From: Haloferula sp. BvORR071
Lineage (GTDB): Bacteria; Verrucomicrobiota; Verrucomicrobiia; Verrucomicrobiales; Akkermansiaceae
Length of the DNA stretch: 64,000 nt
Direction of reading: 5' to 3'
Assembly: GCF_000739615.1 (NCBI RefSeq)
Contig: NZ_BATP01000001.1
Location: forward strand, 113,809-177,808
Below the pieces are notes generated by a model. It was not told the origin of the DNA and did not search any database. It saw only the letters and a list, made by a program, of their open reading frames with translations. Of this stretch, positions 58,790 through 64,000 are shown piece by piece; positions within the stretch are counted from its first letter, which is position 1, and every line of letters begins with the position of its first letter. Both the position numbers and the translations under genes were made by a program.

Positions 58790-60469
58790 TCAGCGGTCTG
58801 AAGAGAGCTTGCGATTCAGAAGGAGAATGCGGCGAACTTCGGCGATTGCTTCGTCGTTCTGGTGGGCGCTGTGGCCGGAGGGCACGATCTTTTCCGAGAC
58901 CGCGCCGTCCATGTGCGAGCTCCAGTAGGGGACCACTCCATCGCTGGAGTCCGGGCTGTTGCCCTTACCGCGGTCGCCGATGATGGTGTGGTAGGGGAAG
59001 CCCGGGGCGAGCGGGATCCGGTTGATTGCCTTCACGAAGCGGTTGTTAGGCGTGAGCGTATCCACGCTGCTGGGGATGCGGCTGAGCTTCAGGTCGCCTT
59101 CTTTGTAGGTGGTGGCCTGCAAGCCTTCTGTGCCGGCTTTCAGCAAGGTGAGGGGCGAGCGGATGATGTTTGAGGCCCAGCGTACAATGCGGCGGCTGGC
59201 GAGATTGCTGCCCTTGAGCGGCGCGGCGACGAAGATCACCCGGCCGACTTCCTTGCGTGGCTTGAAGATCAGAGCATCGGAGAAGAGCTTCTTGCTTTCG
59301 GGCGAGAGCTTGGTCTCTTCGGGCGACTTGTTGAAGAGGTCTGTCCACAGCCTGTCGCCGGTGTCAGTGATGAGGAGACGGCTGATGCAGCCGCCCATGC
59401 TGTGGCCGATGACCACCATCTTGTGCTTGAGCGGATAGCGCTGCGTGATCGCGTCCAGCTCCTTGCGCAGCAGGGCGGCGGAGTAGGGATAGGGATAGCC
59501 GCTTGGATAGCTGTAGAACCAGAACTGGTAGTGCTTCCGGATCTCGGGATCACCGCGCAGGGTGTTGATCATCGGCGTCCAAGTGGCTTGTGAATCCATC
59601 AGGCCGTGAATGACCAAGACGACTGTCTTGTCGGGATCATAGGGCTGGAGCCGGGCGATGCGGGCGGTCTCGGCATACTCGCCGGGATTGAGCATGCGCA
59701 TGATCTCGAACTTCCGCGGCTCGGTGGTGGCGAGCATCACGGCAAGAGGCACGGTGAAGTCCGCCGCGAGGGGATGGGTGCGGCCGGCGAATGAGATCTC
59801 CTCGGTGTTCAAGGGGTCCTCGAAGTCCACGATGGCCTTCTGGCCCTGGAAGCGCACGACGGCGGTCACCCCGTAGTAGATCCGCGGAATGGTGAAGTCT
59901 TCCTTCATCCGCGAGTTGTTGCCACGGCCGGTCGCGACCAGCGGTGCGCCGATGCCCGCACGCTTGGTGCGATTCTTGACGTAGGAGCCGCTCAGATCGA
60001 AGCGGTCCGCGGGCGTGAAGTCATAGAGCTTCGGATCCCAGCCCGGCCGCGGGTCGGGGTGGTAGGTCAAAGTGATTTCGCCGCCCGCCGAGGGGACCAC
60101 CATGGGCTGTGACCAAGGGTCGAGCTTCTTCTCCTTGATGATGCTGAACACGCGGGAAACGGCGAAGTTGTAGGCGTCTTGGGCGGCCGTGTCACCGGGT
60201 ACTGCTTTCAAGTGAGCGGAGGCATCCCTTGCCGCCACAAGCAAGTCTCCGATTGCCGCTTTGGGGTCGCGGGAACTGGCCTTGATGCCGCCGTTGATGC
60301 TCTTCTCGACGTTGCCAAGCTGGCTCATCGCCGAGCGCAAAGGGTGGAAGGTGGGCTCCTTCTCGGACACCTCGGCATAGCCGCTGCAACCGCTGTTAGC
60401 AAAAGCCAGCAGCATGGAGGCCGCGAGCATGAGGGCCAGGCAAGTATGGGACGGACGATCTCGATTCAT
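58790..60469 (-). CDS. lipoprotein alpha/beta hydrolase, lipase-like
   Basis: From the ATG at 60469, which overlaps the response-regulator stop (ATGA), the product has 559 residues. It begins with a signal peptide and lipobox-like SGC (LMLAASMLLAFANSGC). A helical and beta-rich N-terminal region precedes the hydrolase core. The core shows the oxyanion region VVLVIHGLMDSQATWTPMIN, the nucleophile elbow VVIGHSMGGCISRLL (Ser near residue 358), and a likely catalytic His in PSGHSAHQNDEAIAEV near the end. It probably acts outside the inner membrane on a lipid or ester. The substrate is unknown. It is co-transcribed with the receiver-domain gene upstream. Confidence 0.85.
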   Translation of the reverse strand: MNRDRPSHTCLALMLAASMLLAFANSGCSGYAEVSEKEPTFHPLRSAMSQLGNVEKSINGGIKASSRDPKAAIGDLLVAARDASAHLKAVPGDTAAQDAYNFAVSRVFSIIKEKKLDPWSQPMVVPSAGGEITLTYHPDPRPGWDPKLYDFTPADRFDLSGSYVKNRTKRAGIGAPLVATGRGNNSRMKEDFTIPRIYYGVTAVVRFQGQKAIVDFEDPLNTEEISFAGRTHPLAADFTVPLAVMLATTEPRKFEIMRMLNPGEYAETARIARLQPYDPDKTVVLVIHGLMDSQATWTPMINTLRGDPEIRKHYQFWFYSYPSGYPYPYSAALLRKELDAITQRYPLKHKMVVIGHSMGGCISRLLITDTGDRLWTDLFNKSPEETKLSPESKKLFSDALIFKPRKEVGRVIFVAAPLKGSNLASRRIVRWASNIIRSPLTLLKAGTEGLQATTYKEGDLKLSRIPSSVDTLTPNNRFVKAINRIPLAPGFPYHTIIGDRGKGNSPDSSDGVVPYWSSHMDGAVSEKIVPSGHSAHQNDEAIAEVRRILLLNRKLSSDR

Positions 60470-60867
60470 GAACTGAGCTTGGAATTCCAAAGGGTGGATT
60501 CAGCGCTGAGGGCTCCGGCAATGGCCGAGAGCAGTGCGGTTTCATCCACGGGCTTGGTGAGATAGGCGGCTGCTCCCAGGTCCCGCACCCGTTCATCGGT
60601 GTCGGGTTCGCCATGGGCGCTGAGAACGATCACAGGGGTGCTGATACCGCGGGCACTGAGTCCTTCCATCACCTCGTAGCCGCTCATCTCCGGCATGCGC
60701 AGATCGAGAAGGAGGCAATCCATCGGGTGGGCGGTAAGCGCCGATAAGACGTCCTCGCCGCGTTCGAAAGTGACTACAGCGAAGCCATGAACGACCAAGA
60801 GACGGCGCAGCGCCTTGCGGAGCTGCGGCTCGTCATCCAGGACGGCAATCACGGGGGAGCGCTTCAC
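60466..60867 (-). CDS. single-domain response regulator (receiver only)
   Basis: The protein has 133 residues with a GTG start at 60867. It is a complete receiver domain: acidic pair VLDDEPQLRKAL, phospho-acceptor Asp in CLLLDLRMPEMSGYEVMEGL, the conserved Ser/Thr region VIVLSAHGEPDTDERVRDLG and Lys in AYLTKPVDETALL. No output domain follows. The start is 33 bp downstream of motif site 5. The FixJ-type regulator lies upstream on the same strand and its receiver is similar, so the two may share a kinase. No histidine kinase gene is visible in the window. Confidence 0.85.
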   Translation of the reverse strand: MKRSPVIAVLDDEPQLRKALRRLLVVHGFAVVTFERGEDVLSALTAHPMDCLLLDLRMPEMSGYEVMEGLSARGISTPVIVLSAHGEPDTDERVRDLGAAAYLTKPVDETALLSAIAGALSAESTLWNSKLSS

Positions 60868-60900
60868 GCCGCTATCAAAGCGCCTTGCGTGGCCTCACGC

Positions 60901-60914
60901 TATTGCACCTTGGT
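60901..60914 (-). promoter_or_regulatory. conserved motif site 5 (upstream of the receiver-domain gene)
   Basis: On the minus strand the bases read ACCAAGGTGCAATA, 33 bp before the GTG at 60867 and directed toward it. It belongs to the five-site set with consensus ACCAARGTRCAATA. Confidence 0.65.
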
Positions 60915-60982
60915 TCAACATGGCGTGGGCGGCGCGGTGGCGCAAGGGGTGCAGGCCGCAATGTCATCGCGGCTTCGGTCTG

Positions 60983-61618
60983 TCACCGGGCAGGAAGAAG
61001 GAAGCTCCTTCTTCCGGCGTGCAGCCGATCCGCAGTGTGGATCAGGGCCGCGAGGGATTCCGCCCCCATCTTGTCCATCAAGCGCCGGCGGTGAACTTTC
61101 ACCGTCTGTTCGCAGGCACCGAGTTCGGCCGCGATTAGCTTGTTCGGCTTGCCTGCCACCACTGCCTCCATGACCTCCCGCTCACGCGGTGTCAGACGGC
61201 TGAAGCGGGCGGCGGCGCGTGCGCTATCGTCGCGCTCCTGCTTGTAGGTTGAGGCGACTTCGAGGGCGCGGCGCACCGCGTCCAATAGGGCCGTGTCATC
61301 TACCGGCTTGGTGAGGTAGTCCAAGGCGCCTGCCTGGACGGCGCGAACTATCATCGGGATATCAGTGCTTCCGGTCAGGAAAACGATGGGAACCATGACT
61401 CCCGCGCGAATCAGGCGACGCTGGAGTTCCAATCCATCAATCTCCGGCATGGCCAGGTCTAACAGGAGACAACTGATTTCCTCGGCATTGCATCCCTTGA
61501 GAAATGCTTCCGCGGATTCGAATGCGCGGACCTCGTAGCCCTCGGCACGCAGGAGCCGGGACAAGGCTTTTCGTATGCCGGCTTCGTCATCGAGGATGTG
61601 GATTGTTTCGGAAGCCAT
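60983..61618 (-). CDS. FixJ/NarL-type response regulator with LuxR HTH
   Basis: From the ATG at 61618 (MASETIHILDDEAG) the protein has 211 residues. A receiver domain (1-120) has the acidic pair, the acceptor Asp in CLLLDLAMPEIDG, FLTGSTDIPMIVRAVQAGAL and Lys in YLTKPVDDTALL. The output domain (about 140-205) is LuxR-type: RLTPREREVMEAVVAGKPNK, then LIAAELGACEQTVKVHRRRL. FixJ-like regulators activate promoters after phosphorylation. It is the only DNA-binding response regulator in this half of the window, and a conserved motif lies just downstream before the receiver-only gene. That makes it the best local candidate for binding the five-site motif, by inference. Confidence 0.88.
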   Translation of the reverse strand: MASETIHILDDEAGIRKALSRLLRAEGYEVRAFESAEAFLKGCNAEEISCLLLDLAMPEIDGLELQRRLIRAGVMVPIVFLTGSTDIPMIVRAVQAGALDYLTKPVDDTALLDAVRRALEVASTYKQERDDSARAAARFSRLTPREREVMEAVVAGKPNKLIAAELGACEQTVKVHRRRLMDKMGAESLAALIHTADRLHAGRRSFLLPAR

Positions 61619-61833
61619 GGCGACAGGAGTGTTAGACCAACTGGACGAGATCACCGGCCAATGTCGTGGAATCGCTTCCACGATGGATCAAGGATCATCA
61701 GACATCGTGATAACAAATCCTGCAAACAGGGGAAGCTGGAAATCCGCAAAATCTGGACATCGCCATGCCGCAGCGGCCCCGGCGGGATCGGCTTGTGCGG
61801 GTGAACACTGGCGCCCGCTTGCCCTGCCGGGGC

Positions 61834-61870
61834 AAAAAAAGAGCGGAGCGGCGTGTAAGCCGCTCCGCTC
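61834..61870 (-). terminator. rho-independent terminator of the collagen-like gene
   Basis: A perfect 12-bp stem, GAGCGGAGCGGC (61841-61852) and GCCGCTCCGCTC (61859-61870), has a 6-nt loop. On the minus strand it is followed by seven T (AAAAAAA at 61834-61840). It lies 16 bp past the stop of the collagen-like gene. Confidence 0.88.
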
Positions 61871-61886
61871 CTTGAATTAGTTGGGA

Positions 61887-64000
61887 CTAGCCCTTGGTGA
61901 AGTCCAGGCCGGGATCGCCCTGGGGACCGCCGACCATCAGGAAGTTCATCTTGGAAGCTTCCTTCATGGTGATGGCGGTGACCATCTGCGAGCCTTCGGA
62001 GTTCATGACGACCAAGCCCTTGTCATTGATGCCCCAGGTGCCCTTCATTTCCGAGTTCTGACCGCCCCCGGCGAAGGCCCAGGTGAAGTTTCCGTTGTCC
62101 TCCAGCTTGAAGGTGATCTTTCCGCCGGAAGCATCGGAGGTCCAGGTGCCAACCAGTTTGCCCTTCTCGATTGGTGGTGGCTTCGGCACCGGGGTGGTGT
62201 CGGTCTCACCCTCGTCCGGCAGCGAGCTCTTCGTCAGGTCGCGGAGCTGGCGGGCGATGCCATCGGCCGGCTGCAGCTTCGCGGTCTTGTCGAATTGCGC
62301 GTAGGCCTTCTCCATGTGGCCGCACACCAGGTAGTGGTAGCCGAGGAGGAAGTGACCCTCAGCCTTGTCCGGGCTGCCCTTCGACCACGCTTCCAGCTTG
62401 CGAAGCTGGGCCTCGTAAGTGCTGGAGCTGTCGTAGAAGGTGACCATGGTGTCCCAGCCCCAACCGGGACCGGAGGCCAGCACCGGGTTGAGCACGCCGG
62501 CAGCGTCGGAGTAGCGGCCGAGCGCGAAATAGATCAGCGCGCGGTACTCGTGCAGCGTGACGTCATCCGGGGTCGCTGCGATCGCCTCATCGCAGGATTG
62601 CAGCGCCGTGGTGTAATCGCCGGTCTTGAAGGCGGCACGGGATTTCTCCAGCGCTGTCTCCATTTGGGTATCGGCCGCGACGTAGGCCTTTTCGTCTCCC
62701 GGAGGTGCGGCGTTACCAGCCGATACCGATAGCGGCTGGGTATAGACTACAGTCGTGTGCTCGACCGGAGGAGCCGGGTAGGGGTTCTGGTAGGAGTTGT
62801 AGCCCATGTTGTAGACCATGCTGCCCAAACTCCAAGCCGCGATGCCCCACATGAAGCCCTCGCCGAAGTCGTCATCATCGTGCCACCAGCAGTTGTTCCA
62901 GTAGCCGTTGTTCCAGCCGCAATTCCAGTGGCCGTGATGCCAGCCGTGGCAATGTCCGGCACCCCACCACGGGTGGCCGCCCCAGTAGCCCGGGTTGCCC
63001 GCGAAGTTATTGTTCCGGCGGAAGTTGTTGTCGATGTTGATGGTATTGCCGTTGCCCCAGATCCCGCTGTTGCCGCCCCATTTGTTGCCGTCAAAACCAC
63101 CGATTCCACCGAGACCGCCCAGGCCACCGGCACCGCCGACGCCTCCAATGCCGCCAGGACCACCGATGCCTCCGGCACCGCCAATCCCGCCGATTCCGCC
63201 GATGCCAGCAAGGCCGCCGATACCGCCGGCGATGCCCACGCCACCGATGCCGCCAATGCCACCCGGTCCACCGGGCCTGCCGACGCCTGCGATTCCACCC
63301 GGACCGCCGGGCCTGCCGACCCCACCTGGGCCGCCAACACCACCCGGACCGCCGGGCCTGCCGACCCCACCGGGTCCGCCAACACCGCCCGGACCGCCGG
63401 GCCTGCCGACTCCACCGGGTCCGCCTACGCCGCCAACGCCACCCGGACCGCCGGGCTTGCCGACGCCACCGGGTCCGCCAACGCCACCCGGACCTCCGGG
63501 CTTACCGGCGCCGCCGATTCCGCCGGGGCCGCCAGGTCCACCTGGCTTGTTGGGATAGCCAACCATTCCTGGCAGAGTGGAGGGACGATTGCCGGCACCG
63601 GGACGATCCGCATTCGGACCGCCGGGCTTGCCTGCGCCTCCAATACCTCCTGGCCCACCGGCTCCTCCCGGTCCGCCGGGATTCGGCCGGCCTGCATCCG
63701 GGCGTCCGGCGTCGGGACGACCTGTGCTGGGGCGTCCGGCATCAGGCCGGGTTGAGGGTTTCGTGGATGGCTTGGTCGAAGGGCGCGTTGCGGGCTTGGG
63801 CTTGCTTGCCGGCTTCGAAGCGGGCCGTGAGGCAGGCTTCGAGCTCGAGGGCCGTGAGGCAGGCTTTGAAGAAGGCCGCGAGACCGAGGAGCCCGTTGCA
63901 GGACTGCGTCGTGCTCCGCCGCCGCCGCCGCCACTGCTGCGGGACATGCCGCCACCACCGCCGCCACGGGAACCGCCACCGCCGCCGCGGGCGCCACCCC
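61887..64000 (-). CDS. collagen-like Gly-rich protein with TPR and lipocalin-like C-terminus (5' end outside window)
   Basis: The frame stays open from the stop at 61887 to the window edge, and the sequence before the ATG at 63947 has the same Gly/Arg/Ser composition, so the start probably lies outside. In order it has a Gly-rich start, a Ser/Lys/Pro/Arg region (SKPASRP repeats), and about 130 residues of G-x-x repeats (GKPGGPGGVGGPGGVG type). Next comes an Asn/Trp/His-rich segment (WGGHPWWGAGHCHGWHHGHW), then helical TPR-like repeats (AFKTGDYTTALQSCDEAIAA, LIYFALGRYSDAAGVLNPVL). It ends in a lipocalin-like beta domain (KLVGTWTSDASGGKITFKLE). Such proteins in this group may be surface-associated. 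A strong terminator follows. Confidence 0.8.
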   Translation of the reverse strand, partial: GGARGGGGGSRGGGGGGMSRSSGGGGGGARRSPATGSSVSRPSSKPASRPSSSKPASRPASKPASKPKPATRPSTKPSTKPSTRPDAGRPSTGRPDAGRPDAGRPNPGGPGGAGGPGGIGGAGKPGGPNADRPGAGNRPSTLPGMVGYPNKPGGPGGPGGIGGAGKPGGPGGVGGPGGVGKPGGPGGVGGVGGPGGVGRPGGPGGVGGPGGVGRPGGPGGVGGPGGVGRPGGPGGIAGVGRPGGPGGIGGIGGVGIAGGIGGLAGIGGIGGIGGAGGIGGPGGIGGVGGAGGLGGLGGIGGFDGNKWGGNSGIWGNGNTINIDNNFRRNNNFAGNPGYWGGHPWWGAGHCHGWHHGHWNCGWNNGYWNNCWWHDDDDFGEGFMWGIAAWSLGSMVYNMGYNSYQNPYPAPPVEHTTVVYTQPLSVSAGNAAPPGDEKAYVAADTQMETALEKSRAAFKTGDYTTALQSCDEAIAATPDDVTLHEYRALIYFALGRYSDAAGVLNPVLASGPGWGWDTMVTFYDSSSTYEAQLRKLEAWSKGSPDKAEGHFLLGYHYLVCGHMEKAYAQFDKTAKLQPADGIARQLRDLTKSSLPDEGETDTTPVPKPPPIEKGKLVGTWTSDASGGKITFKLEDNGNFTWAFAGGGQNSEMKGTWGINDKGLVVMNSEGSQMVTAITMKEASKMNFLMVGGPQGDPGLDFTKG

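Noticed and set aside
63090..63560. Dense repeats near the right edge, possible CRISPR or satellite DNA
   Set aside because: They are codons of a collagen-like G-x-x repeat in a long open frame with a terminator after it.
62757..63755. 332-residue Ala/Thr-rich plus-strand frame
   Set aside because: It is the shadow of the Gly-repeat gene on the minus strand.

Overview
The window looks like a GC-rich chromosome of a Verrucomicrobia-type bacterium (PVC group; inference). The reasons are the collagen-like/TPR proteins, a PduL-type phosphotransacylase, scarce Shine-Dalgarno sequences with A/C-rich leaders before most start codons, and RHS and DUF1257/DUF2997 genes. It falls into two very different halves that meet at a tRNA-derived attachment site near 26.9 kb.

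Left half (1 to about 26.9 kb) is accessory DNA. From the left it holds the tail of an unknown gene, a small Hsp20 operon, a 5'-truncated and frameshifted RHS gene with a possible papain-like toxin tip and an AT-richer lipoprotein gene, and a degraded stretch with an IS66 TnpA remnant. From about 7.6 to 26.9 kb lies an integrative, plasmid- or satellite-like element. It has a tyrosine recombinase, arm-type repeats, a 3' tRNA-Met fragment as attachment site, an excisionase-like protein and a probable II/X-type replication initiator. It also carries two XRE regulators with visible operators, a PD-(D/E)XK nuclease, an HExxH protein, large proteins of unknown function, and a Ycf46 AAA+ ATPase / DUF1257 / DUF2997 set. 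I see no virion or conjugation genes. The intact tRNA should lie left of the window, so the island is probably larger than what is visible.

Right half (27.3 to 64 kb) is ordinary chromosome with a striking central-carbon cluster. After cmoA, a methyltransferase and a CPBP protease come a K+ channel, a SulP transporter and a porin. Then follow a Dcu dicarboxylate transporter, an aspartase with an N-terminal cyclic-nucleotide-binding (cNMP) domain, PEP carboxykinase, a SpoIIAA-like protein, an AspT-type exchanger, phosphofructokinase, a BASS transporter and glycogen phosphorylase. Next is a three-part fusion of cNMP domain, acetate kinase and PduL phosphotransacylase, and then two large (alpha/alpha)6 carbohydrate enzymes, one a GH94 phosphorylase. 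Together these suggest phosphorolytic sugar use, aspartate/fumarate exchange and acetate formation, with two enzymes carrying a built-in second-messenger domain.

A shared 14-bp motif, ACCAARGTRCAATA, lies in five intergenic regions of the right half. They are upstream of pckA, phosphofructokinase, the SulP/porin pair, a DUF3313-like lipoprotein and a response-regulator gene, which suggests a regulon. The end of the window holds a degenerate ABC transporter, PPK2, a lipase-like lipoprotein, two response regulators and a collagen-like TPR protein cut by the window edge. Three genes in the left half carry frameshifts at or near short homopolymers. These are either real decay or assembly errors.
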